64,000 nt of DNA, taken from the IMG/VR virus record IMGVR_UViG_3300048444_000123, positions 1 to 64,000 of that record; one strand, written 5' to 3'. The first letter of the stretch is position 1; every line of letters begins with the position of its first letter. A program made the position numbers and the translations under genes. Positions 33,577 through 41,772 of the stretch are shown one piece after another. The stretch comes from a virus. The notes under the pieces are model-generated. The model saw only the letters and a program-made list of their open reading frames with translations. It was not told the origin of the DNA and searched no databases.

Positions 33577-33584
33577 TATAAATA
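33577..33584 (+). promoter_or_regulatory. T4-like late promoter box for the curli cluster
   Basis: Exact TATAAATA ending 6 nt before the csgF ATG at 33590; late and probably leaderless expression is predicted. Confidence 0.7.
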
Positions 33585-33589
33585 TAAGT

Positions 33590-34078
33590 ATGAAAACATC
33601 AATGAAAAAATTGATGTTAGTAGTGGGACTTATATCATTCACATCGATTACATCAATTCTAGCATCAGAATTAGTACATAATTTTAAGAATCCTGCCTTT
33701 AGTGGTAATGGATATTCTTCACATGTATTGTCTATCAATCAACTTGAAGTGCAAAGAGAGAAACAAGTTATTGATGACAGAAAATCAGCACAAGCATCTG
33801 CTGAAAGATTAGAAAAAAACAAGACGGTAAATAAATTTATCGCCAATGTTGAAAGTAGAATTTATGCCAACTTATCAAAACAGTTAGTTGATAATATGTT
33901 TGGTGAAAGTTGTGATAGTAGTACCACAACTTGTCCTACATCTGGTAATGCAGATATAGAAGGTGCTCAAATTTATTGGGTAAAAGATACTACAACTGAA
34001 ATAATTACATTAACAATTACAGCTGATGACGGAACAGTTACAACGATGGCAGTTCCAATAGGTGATTTTCAATTTTAG
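33590..34078 (+). CDS. csgF: CsgF-like curli assembly protein
   Basis: A 162-aa exported protein: signal peptide (residues ~1-26, ending ILASE), then LVHNFKNPAFSGNGYSSHVLSI, the conserved start of mature CsgF that inserts in the CsgG pore. It is followed by a helix with Q-x-E-V-Q-R and a C-terminal beta part. In bacteria CsgF sits at the outside of the CsgG channel and helps nucleate curli fibres. csgG follows 9 nt later. It has no ribosome site upstream; the late box ends 6 nt before ATG 33590, and a second in-frame ATG is at 33602. Confidence 0.85.
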   Translation: MKTSMKKLMLVVGLISFTSITSILASELVHNFKNPAFSGNGYSSHVLSINQLEVQREKQVIDDRKSAQASAERLEKNKTVNKFIANVESRIYANLSKQLVDNMFGESCDSSTTTCPTSGNADIEGAQIYWVKDTTTEIITLTITADDGTVTTMAVPIGDFQF

Positions 34079-34087
34079 GATATTATA

Positions 34088-34927
34088 ATGATAAAAATAT
34101 TAATGACTATAGTTATGACGTTTGCCTTGATTGGATGTCAAACAACTAAAGATATTGAAATATACAAAAATAAAGGACCATCTATACAAGTATCAACTAC
34201 TAAACAAAAGTTGAAGGCATTGCCTGATTTAGATGGACAACCTATTATAACAATAGCTGTTTACAGATTTACAGACCAAACAGGTCAGAGAAAACCTAGT
34301 ACAAAGTTTTCTCAACTATCAACTGCTGTCACACAAGGTGGTAGTATGTTTGTTGTGGATGCTTTAAAATCAGTTTCAGGTGGAGATTGGTTTCAAGTAT
34401 TAGAGAGAGAAGGATTAGACAATCTAATCAAAGAAAGACAGTTGATTAGATCAACTAGAACAGAATATGATGGTGAACAACAGGTTGGAAATATTTTAAA
34501 ACCTTTAGTGTTCGCTGGACTTCTAATGGAAGGATCCGTTGTAGGGTACGATAGTAATATACAATCGGGTGGACAAGGTGCGAGATATTTAGGTATTGGT
34601 TTAAGTGAACAGTATAGAGTAGATCAAGTAACAGTATCTATAAGACTTGTATCAGTTCAATCAGGTGAAATATTATTAACCTCAAATGTGACTAAAACTA
34701 TTGCTAGTCATTCAAAAGGTGGTGATGTATTTACATTCTTAGATATGAATACAAAAGCAATAGAGATAGAACGTGGCGTCGCTGCTAATGAACCAGTAAC
34801 ATACGCAGTAAGAAGTGCTATAGAATATGCCGTGCTAGATATAATTATGTGTGGTAAAGAAAAAGGATACTGGAAGTTTAAAGAAGAAAAAGAAAAAGGA
34901 TTACACGAAAATGAAAACAATAATTAG
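34088..34927 (+). CDS. csgG: CsgG-like outer membrane curli secretion channel
   Basis: A 279-aa lipoprotein: signal with lipobox L-I-G-C (Cys ~18), then the CsgG core with IITIAVYRFTDQTGQRKPS, the WFQVLEREGLDNLIKERQ segment, LLMEGSVVGYDSNIQSGG and the transmembrane-hairpin region VTVSIRLVSVQSGEILLTSNVTKTI. Nine CsgG subunits form the pore that exports curlin. The length matches bacterial CsgG (277 aa in E. coli). It overlaps the curlin gene by 17 nt. No csgE is seen, so export would use host or no accessory factor. An alternative use as a lysis or efflux pore has to be considered in a phage. Confidence 0.9.
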   Translation: MIKILMTIVMTFALIGCQTTKDIEIYKNKGPSIQVSTTKQKLKALPDLDGQPIITIAVYRFTDQTGQRKPSTKFSQLSTAVTQGGSMFVVDALKSVSGGDWFQVLEREGLDNLIKERQLIRSTRTEYDGEQQVGNILKPLVFAGLLMEGSVVGYDSNIQSGGQGARYLGIGLSEQYRVDQVTVSIRLVSVQSGEILLTSNVTKTIASHSKGGDVFTFLDMNTKAIEIERGVAANEPVTYAVRSAIEYAVLDIIMCGKEKGYWKFKEEKEKGLHENENNN

Positions 34928-35594
34928 TGTTATAATGTTCTTATTGATGTCAACTATGTTATGTGCCAATGACATATATGTCACTCAATCAGGTGCAAAC
35001 CTTGATTTAGATATAACGCAAGATGGATCAAACAACACAGTTGGTAACTCCACAACAGCTTCTGCTTCAAGTGGTGCAACCACTGTATTGAATATTGATC
35101 AAGTTGGTAACTCAAACGTAATTAAATATCAAATTAACGGTGCCACATACACAGGTACTATTAATTTAACAGGTAACTCAAATGATGTTGATTTAAATTG
35201 TGATAGTACAAGTGGTAATAGTTCTTGTGGAACTGTAACTGCTTCTATTACAATGACAGGAAATTCAAGTGATATAGACCTAGATATAGGGCAAACTAGT
35301 GATGCTTCAAACTCAACTGTATCTATAACTGGAGCATCTGGTTCAGATTCAAACACTATAGCTGCAACAGTTGACGGAACAAGTGCTATTCTAACTTTAT
35401 CAGTTAATGGTGATACAAACAACTATTTAATTGATATTGATGGTAATGGTGATGTTAATGGTCATACATTGATACATACACACACTGGTTCAATTGCTGA
35501 CGTTGACATAATACAATCAGGTGTTAATGACAATATGATCACTTTAACGACAAGTGGAGATAATGCAGATATCGACATATCGCAAACGGACTAA
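34911..35594 (+). CDS. Curlin-repeat protein 1 (CsgA/B-like)
   Basis: A 227-aa secreted protein. The open frame runs from 34851, but the signal peptide MKTIISVIMFLLMSTMLCAN begins at ATG 34911, which overlaps the end of csgG. The mature part is Asn/Asp/Ser/Thr/Gly-rich with degenerate curlin repeats of the form I-x-V/I-x-Q-x-G-x-x-N: IYVTQSGANLDLDITQDGSNN at the start, LNIDQVGNSN, then VDIIQSGVND and IDISQTD at the end. Its repeats fit an amyloid beta-solenoid exported by CsgG/F. It lacks the regular five repeats of E. coli CsgA, and the middle repeats have lost most Gln. Confidence 0.82.
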   Translation: MKTIISVIMFLLMSTMLCANDIYVTQSGANLDLDITQDGSNNTVGNSTTASASSGATTVLNIDQVGNSNVIKYQINGATYTGTINLTGNSNDVDLNCDSTSGNSSCGTVTASITMTGNSSDIDLDIGQTSDASNSTVSITGASGSDSNTIAATVDGTSAILTLSVNGDTNNYLIDIDGNGDVNGHTLIHTHTGSIADVDIIQSGVNDNMITLTTSGDNADIDISQTD

Positions 35595-35600
35595 ATCACA

Positions 35601-35702
35601 ATGATAACATTATTACTATTTACAGGATTAATAATATATGCGTGTTACAAGTTTTATAATTGGGTGCATACTCATAACCCTTACGACTTTAGCAACAAAT
35701 AG
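35601..35702 (+). CDS. Possible 33-aa membrane micro-protein
   Basis: A short frame between curlin 1 and the FecR-like gene: MITLLLFTGLIIYACYKFYN, one hydrophobic helix, then a polar tail. It overlaps the FecR-like start by 65 nt in another frame. There is no strong ribosome site, so it may be chance. Confidence 0.25.
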   Translation: MITLLLFTGLIIYACYKFYNWVHTHNPYDFSNK

Positions 35703-36750
35703 TCTTGCTTCTATCGGTGAAGTAACCTTACACACAGGAAATGCTGTTATCGATAGACAAGATGGATCTAAAGATATTGAGGTAAAGAAAGAGCTTGATG
35801 TTCTTTCATATGATACAGTTAAGACAGGACAAGGTAGAGTCGGTATAGAATTTATTGACGAAACCAGAGTTGATGTCACTGAGCATAGTAAATTGTTGAT
35901 TGATGATTTTGTCTATGATCCAAATACAAAGACTGGTGCATTATCATTAAAGGCCTCTTTAGGTACAGTTAGATATGCCTCAGGTCAAATTGCAAAAAAC
36001 TCAAAACAAAATGTAAAGATCAGTACCCCCACAGCTACAATTGCTGTAAGGGGAACTGATTTTGCTATGACCATAAATGAGATAGGTGGATCCACTATTG
36101 TATTATTACCTAGTTGCAATAATGAAGGATTTTGTTATGTGGGTGAAATTGAAGTTATAACAGACGCTGGTTTTGTAATTATGAATCAAGCATTTCAAGT
36201 AACTCAAGTTGATACAATGGAATCAAAACCTTTAAAACCTGTATTGCTAGATTTAGATTTAGATATGATTAATAATTTATTGATCATAACACCCCCTAAG
36301 AAACTTGACGAGGCAATAACTGAACAAAAAGCAAAATCAATTGCAAACGCATTAGATTTAGACTTCTTAAAGTTTGATGATTTAGAAGTAGATTTGCTAG
36401 AAATTGAAGAAGAAGAATTTACAGGACTTGATGTTGATTTTTTAGATCAGAATTTTTTAGTTGATATATTAGAACAGTTAAATAGACAACTTGCCTTACA
36501 AATGAGAAGTGAGTTTGATAAAGGTAAAGATAAAAGAAAAACAGGTAAAGATGAATTTGGTGTTATACTTCTAATAGAAGAACCTCAATGGGTGTGGATG
36601 AGAACAGACTCATCTGAAAACAATATAGTATTACGACTAGACCAAGAGTATAGTTATAATATAAATGTTATACAAGGTGATACAGAAATTATAGATTATG
36701 AATTGGGCGATAGTCCAACAAATCAAATAAGAATATATCAAAATCAATAA
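35638..36750 (+). CDS. Secreted FecR-domain protein
   Basis: The 370-aa protein has a signal peptide (residues ~1-24). It continues with a FecR domain at ~25-190: GEVTLHTGNAVIDRQ, a V-x-T-G-Q-G-R-V-G-I-E-F strand pair, FGT-like ASLGTVRYASGQIA and the IAVRGTDFAM core. The remaining half is acidic (DLDLDMINN, DDLEVDLLEIEEEEFTGLDVDF). FecR domains sit in the periplasm, and in many proteobacteria such proteins occur beside CHASE2-cyclase genes as here. A role as partner or ligand of the cyclase sensor, or as a surface scaffold for curlin, is inferred from this pairing. A one-base overlap links it to the next gene. Confidence 0.82.
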   Translation: MRVTSFIIGCILITLTTLATNSLASIGEVTLHTGNAVIDRQDGSKDIEVKKELDVLSYDTVKTGQGRVGIEFIDETRVDVTEHSKLLIDDFVYDPNTKTGALSLKASLGTVRYASGQIAKNSKQNVKISTPTATIAVRGTDFAMTINEIGGSTIVLLPSCNNEGFCYVGEIEVITDAGFVIMNQAFQVTQVDTMESKPLKPVLLDLDLDMINNLLIITPPKKLDEAITEQKAKSIANALDLDFLKFDDLEVDLLEIEEEEFTGLDVDFLDQNFLVDILEQLNRQLALQMRSEFDKGKDKRKTGKDEFGVILLIEEPQWVWMRTDSSENNIVLRLDQEYSYNINVIQGDTEIIDYELGDSPTNQIRIYQNQ

Positions 36751-38150
36751 TGTATAAATTTTTAAAAAGATTTACAATTTTTCTATTCATATGGATGGTG
36801 TTTTTTTCTATTATAGATAAGTTGAAAGCAGACACGGCCCATATAAATTACGTGTCCGGTACAAGTGACCACTACACACAATTGAAAAGTGAACTAGAAG
36901 ATTTAGGTTACACAGTCACAAGTACAAATAGTGGTAGTGTAACTCTATCAGATTTTAGTAGCAAAGATTTACATATCAATATTGCAGGTGATTCAAACTG
37001 TGGTAACAGTTGTAAGACGGCATATGAAACTTATATTGGTAATGGTGGTAATGTTATAATTGCAGGTAATGGTGTTTATAATAGTAATAGAACAAGTAGT
37101 ATTGAAGGATTGATAGAAAGTAAATTAAGTGTGGGTACAATTACAATACACCCATATAACGCAAACTATAGCTCTAATGCAAATGGTTCATATTCAGGTG
37201 ACGCAACATCAGGATATTGGCTTACAAGAAACTTATTTACTATGCAATCAGGTGGTACTGCTATAGCCACCAACAGTCCAGGTGGTTCCACCTACAAGTC
37301 ATGGGCAAAATATGACTATGGCAGTAATGGTGGCCAACTATTTGTTACCTTTGATCAATCACAATTTAAAAATTCTGTTAGTACCTGGATGACCAGATTT
37401 TATGCCTTTCTACAACAGACATTGGAGAACGAAGGCATATTAGTAACAACAACATTATCTGGCATAACTTCAAATCAAACAACAGAGTTTAATACATTTA
37501 GAAACAAGTCAGTGAACGGCAACCAGATATACGTCACACAAACAGGTGATAACAACACTTTGAATATAACACAAGACGGTGATGACAACCTGATCATCGG
37601 TACAGACTTAACATCATCTGCTGTAATAAACGGAGATAACAATGCTTTAGATTTAGATCAGATTGGTAATGATAATGTTTTGGGAATAGATATAGTAGGT
37701 TCTTCAAACAACGTAGCAGTTACACAAAACCAAGATCAAAGGGCAAAATTAGACTTAACAGGTTCATCAAACAATGTAGATTTAGATCAATCAGCAATTA
37801 ACTATATTGGTGAACACTATATGTCAGTAGTTATAAATGGCAATAGTAATAATGTTGATATAGATCAAACTGAAACAGGAAATAAAAAGGCATTTATAGA
37901 CATAGATGGTTCTAACAACTTGGCCTTAGATCAAAAAGGAACAGGTGATCACTATGCAGAAATAACACTAACTGATAGTCATAACGTAGATGTAACACAA
38001 GACGGAAGTGGTGATCATAATGCAACTATTAATTTAAGTGGTAATACTTCTAGTGTAACATTGACGCAAGATAGTAGTACCTCACAGAATTATTACTTAT
38101 ATCAAAATTGTACTCAATCAAGTTGCTCGGCAACTGTCACACAAAACTAA
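36750..38150 (+). CDS. Curlin-repeat protein 2 with N-terminal globular domain
   Basis: A 466-aa exported protein: signal anchor (~1-29), then a globular domain of about 220 residues starting DTAHINYVSGTSDHYTQLK. That domain resembles a Rossmann/GATase1-like fold (separate LHINIAGDSN, GGNVIIAGNG and QLFVTFDQSQF strands). From residue ~253 to the end there are at least eight curlin-type repeats: IYVTQTGDNN, LNITQDGDDN, LDLDQIGNDN, VAVTQNQDQ, VDLDQSAIN, VDIDQTETGN, LALDQKGTGD, VDVTQDGSGD. It probably forms amyloid and carries its first domain on the fibre, perhaps to bind a target. Such a fusion is unlike E. coli CsgA/B. Confidence 0.78.
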   Translation: MYKFLKRFTIFLFIWMVFFSIIDKLKADTAHINYVSGTSDHYTQLKSELEDLGYTVTSTNSGSVTLSDFSSKDLHINIAGDSNCGNSCKTAYETYIGNGGNVIIAGNGVYNSNRTSSIEGLIESKLSVGTITIHPYNANYSSNANGSYSGDATSGYWLTRNLFTMQSGGTAIATNSPGGSTYKSWAKYDYGSNGGQLFVTFDQSQFKNSVSTWMTRFYAFLQQTLENEGILVTTTLSGITSNQTTEFNTFRNKSVNGNQIYVTQTGDNNTLNITQDGDDNLIIGTDLTSSAVINGDNNALDLDQIGNDNVLGIDIVGSSNNVAVTQNQDQRAKLDLTGSSNNVDLDQSAINYIGEHYMSVVINGNSNNVDIDQTETGNKKAFIDIDGSNNLALDQKGTGDHYAEITLTDSHNVDVTQDGSGDHNATINLSGNTSSVTLTQDSSTSQNYYLYQNCTQSSCSATVTQN

Positions 38151-38153
38151 ATA
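38146..38153 (+). promoter_or_regulatory. Late-type promoter box before the nucleotide cyclase
   Basis: ACTAAATA followed by G overlaps the stop of curlin-repeat protein 2 and ends 4 nt before ATG 38157 and 7 nt before ATG 38160. It is a weaker match than TATAAATA. Confidence 0.35.
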
Positions 38154-38156
38154 GTT

Positions 38157-40082
38157 ATGATGAAGAAGATATTAACTCATTGGACAATCTCATTTCTTAC
38201 TCTATTCATTGTTACATACATTGGATTAAAAGACCCTCAAATAAAAGAAGTATTAAGATTAAAGGGATTTGATCTATTAATTCAATCAGAAAAAAAAGAA
38301 ATTTCAAAAGACATACACGTTGTTAGTATAGATGAAAAGGCCATAGAGAAGTATGGACAGTGGCCTTGGAAAAGAGACGTACTAGCAGACGTAGTAAATC
38401 AATTAAGAGAAAAAGGTGCTGGTATAATAGTCATACCTATACTATTTTCAGAGTATGATAGACTAGGTGGTGATGAAACATTTATCAATACAATACATCA
38501 AAATGGTGTAGTCATAGCACAAACAGGAACAAATCAAACAAATAGAAACGCTGTGCCAAGAGGTGTTGCAAAAATAGGTGATCCGTTACCTTGGTTATTT
38601 GAATGGAATGGTATGTTAGGTCCTGTAAAAGAATTTGGTGATTATGCAGATGGTGTGGGTGTAACAAATACAGCACCTGAAGTTGATGGAGTTGTAAGAA
38701 GAATACCTTTACTTATGAAAATAGGTGAAGATGTATATCCTGCTATGGCAATAGAAGTTATAAGAGTTTCAACAGGTGCACCAAGTTATCAAGTTAAGGC
38801 AGGACAAGGTGGTATTATTGCCATGAGAGTGCCTGGATATAAAACAATCAAAACAGACGCAAATGCTCGTATCTGGTTAAGATGGAACAAATCATACTAC
38901 ACAACATCAATTGCAGATTTAGAAACTGAAGAATTAAGATTAGAGGGTAAAACAGTTATTATAGGAATGAATGCTGAGGGATTAGGAAATATTATTGCAA
39001 CTCCTGTAGGTGAGAGATATGCTTATGAATTAACTGCCTCAACTCTATCAACTGTACTAGATGGAAAAAATATAGAAAGAGTTGATATATCTTTTATAGT
39101 AGAATTAGCAATTGCATTTATAGTTGGTTTGATAATTATAATACTTACAAGATACACATCATATTTTATTATTGCCTTTGCAATTATATTTTCAATTATA
39201 ACTTCATTAGTATATTCTAAGTTTTTATTTAATCAAAGTTTAATGTTAACAGATGTTACATGGATTATATTTACAGTTGTAGTTGTAGGATTTCATAGTG
39301 TCTTTAATAGATTTATCTTAGAGTTTAAATTAAAACAACAAATCAGAAAACAGTTTGAGAAGTATTTGGATCCTAGACAAGTTGCTATTCTTGTAAAGAA
39401 TCCTGAAAAGTTAAAACTTGGTGGTGAAAGAAAGGAAATGAGTTTCTTGTTTATGGACATTGTAGGATTCACACCTATTTCTGAACACTATAAAAACAAA
39501 GATGATCCAGAAGGATTAGTAGAAGTTATTAACGATTACTTAAATCGTATGAGTAAGATAGTATTAAAGAATGGTGGAACAATAGACAAGTATATGGGTG
39601 ATTGTATTATGGCATTTTGGAATGCACCACTTGATTGTCCTGATCATGCTGAAATGGCAGTTAAGACAGGTATAGAATGTGCTAACGAAACAGATAAAAT
39701 TAAAAAAGAATTTAGGGAGAGAGGTCTTCCTGATATCAATATAGGTTCTGGTGTAAATACAGGAACTTGTATTGTTGGTAATATGGGTAGTGAAATGAGA
39801 TTAGATTATTCAGTTATAGGCGATGCTGTAAACTTGGCGGCTAGACTTGAAGCCGCTACAAGGAACTATAAGAACAATGGCAAGGTTACACCTTTGATTT
39901 ATTCTTCATATACAAAAGAAAAACTGAAAAACATTGAGTCAATTGAACTAGATAGAATATTTGTTAAGGGTAAAGAGGAGTTAGTAACCATTTATAAACC
40001 GTCAACAAACTTAATGGAGGGTTATGACTTTACTTCAACAAAGAAAGTTACGACTAATAGTAAAAAGGATAACAAGAAATGA
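38157..40082 (+). CDS. CHASE2-domain class III adenylate/guanylate cyclase
   Basis: A 641-aa membrane sensor enzyme. One N-terminal membrane segment precedes a CHASE2 extracytoplasmic domain (~30-310: HVVSIDEKAIEKYGQWPWKRD, DGVVRRIPLLMKIG). Three transmembrane helices follow at ~315-385, then a class III cyclase catalytic domain at ~425-600. The two metal-binding Asp are present: FLFMDIVGFT near 434 and KYMGDCIMAFW near 480. GNMGSEMRLDYSVIGDAVNLAARLE carries the region with transition-state Asn and Arg. It should make cAMP or cGMP in response to a periplasmic signal. Starts at 38157 or 38160. It closes the curli cluster and overlaps a 29-aa frame (ATGA). A full-length sensor cyclase is very unusual for a phage. 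Confidence 0.88.
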   Translation: MMKKILTHWTISFLTLFIVTYIGLKDPQIKEVLRLKGFDLLIQSEKKEISKDIHVVSIDEKAIEKYGQWPWKRDVLADVVNQLREKGAGIIVIPILFSEYDRLGGDETFINTIHQNGVVIAQTGTNQTNRNAVPRGVAKIGDPLPWLFEWNGMLGPVKEFGDYADGVGVTNTAPEVDGVVRRIPLLMKIGEDVYPAMAIEVIRVSTGAPSYQVKAGQGGIIAMRVPGYKTIKTDANARIWLRWNKSYYTTSIADLETEELRLEGKTVIIGMNAEGLGNIIATPVGERYAYELTASTLSTVLDGKNIERVDISFIVELAIAFIVGLIIIILTRYTSYFIIAFAIIFSIITSLVYSKFLFNQSLMLTDVTWIIFTVVVVGFHSVFNRFILEFKLKQQIRKQFEKYLDPRQVAILVKNPEKLKLGGERKEMSFLFMDIVGFTPISEHYKNKDDPEGLVEVINDYLNRMSKIVLKNGGTIDKYMGDCIMAFWNAPLDCPDHAEMAVKTGIECANETDKIKKEFRERGLPDINIGSGVNTGTCIVGNMGSEMRLDYSVIGDAVNLAARLEAATRNYKNNGKVTPLIYSSYTKEKLKNIESIELDRIFVKGKEELVTIYKPSTNLMEGYDFTSTKKVTTNSKKDNKK

Positions 40083-40168
40083 AAAACAAAGAAAACTATA
40101 CTTACTCAATACACACTGGCTCAAAATTAGGAAACAAAAGTTACGGAGACGCCGAAAAACATTTGTGA
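40079..40168 (+). CDS. Possible 29-aa protein after the cyclase gene
   Basis: ATG overlaps the cyclase stop (ATGA), giving MKNKENYTYS to DAEKHL. An alternative frame, 40024-40224, encodes a very basic 66-aa product (LRRRRKTFVKLWKINRLREI) over the same DNA. I cannot decide between them; either could be chance, and the stretch 40083-40238 otherwise holds no clear gene. Confidence 0.3.
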   Translation: MKNKENYTYSIHTGSKLGNKSYGDAEKHL

Positions 40169-40225
40169 AACTCTGGAAAATTAATCGATTAAGAGAAATA
40201 AGAAGCATGGCTAAAGCCGCATAAG

Positions 40226-40233
40226 AATAAATA
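40226..40233 (+). promoter_or_regulatory. Late-type promoter box
   Basis: AATAAATA followed by G, one mismatch from the consensus, ends 6 nt before ATG 40239. Confidence 0.5.
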
Positions 40234-40238
40234 GTAAC

Positions 40239-40703
40239 ATGGCAGAATTAACAGACATACAAAAAATAGTAACAGACGTTCAAGTTCTAAAGAATGAAGT
40301 TGAGCAAGTTTCTAATGTTAATACAAAACTTGATAGTGCTATTGACAAGTTGACAGATATATCTAGCAGTATCAAGTCCATGTTAGCTGTCCATGAAGAA
40401 AGACTATCAAAACAAGAAGATATTGATAAAGCAATATTTAATCTAATGGAGAGTCGTAGAGTTGAGAGTGAATCGAAATTTGAAGACTTACATGCCAGGC
40501 TTAACAAATCTGTTAAAGAATTAAGAGACGAAGTCGAACTATCAGAAAAACGTATTTTATGTGACTTAAAAGAATTAAAATTAAACTTATCTGATAGAGT
40601 AGGTGTCCTTGAAAAATATCGTTGGATAATCATTGGGGCATCTATCATTTTAGGGCTATGGTTTCCACAAATGGTAGACTTTACTAAAATAATTAAGATA
40701 TAG
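40239..40703 (+). CDS. Coiled-coil protein with C-terminal membrane anchor
   Basis: A 154-aa protein: long heptad-rich stretch from residue ~5 to 125 (VQVLKNEVEQVSNVNTKLDSAI, ...), then one C-terminal transmembrane helix (YRWIIIGASIILGLWFPQM). Tail-anchored coiled-coil proteins of this design are common in T4-type marine phages and may act in lysis control or membrane remodelling; not proven. It is predicted to be leaderless from the late-type box. Confidence 0.68.
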   Translation: MAELTDIQKIVTDVQVLKNEVEQVSNVNTKLDSAIDKLTDISSSIKSMLAVHEERLSKQEDIDKAIFNLMESRRVESESKFEDLHARLNKSVKELRDEVELSEKRILCDLKELKLNLSDRVGVLEKYRWIIIGASIILGLWFPQMVDFTKIIKI

Positions 40704-40707
40704 GTAC

Positions 40708-40736
40708 TTGACTTTTTTGATGTTTTGATGTATAAT
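40708..40736 (+). promoter_or_regulatory. Sigma70-like promoter for primase 61
   Basis: TTGACT at 40708-40713 and TATAAT at 40731-40736, 17 bp spacing. The -10 ends 8 nt before ATG 40744. Confidence 0.8.
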
Positions 40737-40743
40737 ACTATCA

Positions 40744-41757
40744 ATGACTTCATACATCGATCTTAACTATATTAGTAAACTACAACCTAGACTACAACAG
40801 TTTAAAAAGAAACGAGACTATCTTTTTAATTTTCGTTGTCCAGTCTGTGGTGATTCTAAAAAGAATAAAACAAAAGCAAGAGCATACTTGTACAAAGTAA
40901 AAACAGATATGTTCTTTAAGTGTCATAATTGTGGGGCAGGTCACAATTTGGCAAACTTAATAAAATTACTAGATAAACCTTTATACGATCAGTATGTAGT
41001 TGAACGATATAAAGGTTCTAAACCTGTTAGTGAAAAAAACTTATTTGATAAGTTTAAAACTAACACAAAAGAAAGATTAAAAACTTCACCTCTACAAGGG
41101 CTTACGCCTATAAAAGAATTAGATAATGAACATCCTGCTAAGAAATATGTTACAAACAGGAAGATTTCTGAACAGTTTTTTGATAAACTATATTACTGTA
41201 AAAAGTTCCAAGATTATGTAAATAAGTTGCGTCCAGGAACTTTCAGTAGTATAAATAAATCTTACGAACATCCTAGATTAATCATTCCTTTCTATGATGT
41301 TGATAATGAAGTCTTTGCCATACAAGGCAGAGCATTTGGTAAAGAACAACCTAAGTACTTAACAATTAAACTAAAAGAAAATAAACAAAAAATATTTGGA
41401 CTTGAAAGAATAAATCTACATAGAAGATTATATATAGTAGAGGGTCCTTTAGATAGTTTGTTTTTAGATAATTGCCTTGCCGCTGCTGGTGCAGATTTAC
41501 AATTGCCAGTAGAAAAGAAAGATGTTGTTTTTATCTTTGATAATGAACCTAGAAATAAACAGATTGTAGATAGAATGTATAAGATGATTGAAAAAGATTA
41601 TATGATAGTAATATGGCCAGAAGGACAAAAAGAAAAAGATATTAACGACATGATAATAAACGGCAAGACAAAAGAAGAAGTACAGAAAATTATTTCAGAT
41701 AATACCTATTCAGGTTTATCAGCATTAACACAATTAAATTCATACAAACGTTGCTAA
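40744..41757 (+). CDS. 61: DNA primase (T4 gp61-like)
   Basis: A 337-aa primase matching T4 gp61 (342 aa). The zinc site uses C32-x-x-C35 in FRCPVCGD and C60-x-x-C63 in FKCHNCGAG. A TOPRIM domain begins with LYIVEGPLDSLF near residue 231 and has VVFIFDNEPR as its acidic D-x-E-like motif. It makes short RNA primers with helicase gp41. Unlike the rest of the replisome it lies apart, downstream of the curli cluster and upstream of nrdA, with its own promoter and a probably leaderless start. Confidence 0.92.
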   Translation: MTSYIDLNYISKLQPRLQQFKKKRDYLFNFRCPVCGDSKKNKTKARAYLYKVKTDMFFKCHNCGAGHNLANLIKLLDKPLYDQYVVERYKGSKPVSEKNLFDKFKTNTKERLKTSPLQGLTPIKELDNEHPAKKYVTNRKISEQFFDKLYYCKKFQDYVNKLRPGTFSSINKSYEHPRLIIPFYDVDNEVFAIQGRAFGKEQPKYLTIKLKENKQKIFGLERINLHRRLYIVEGPLDSLFLDNCLAAAGADLQLPVEKKDVVFIFDNEPRNKQIVDRMYKMIEKDYMIVIWPEGQKEKDINDMIINGKTKEEVQKIISDNTYSGLSALTQLNSYKRC

Positions 41758-41772
41758 GTTAGAGAGGGAAAA

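Noticed and set aside
34851-34910. Longer curlin 1 starting at 34851
   Set aside because: The extra 20 residues are a lysine-rich read of the csgG 3' end; the signal peptide begins at ATG 34911.
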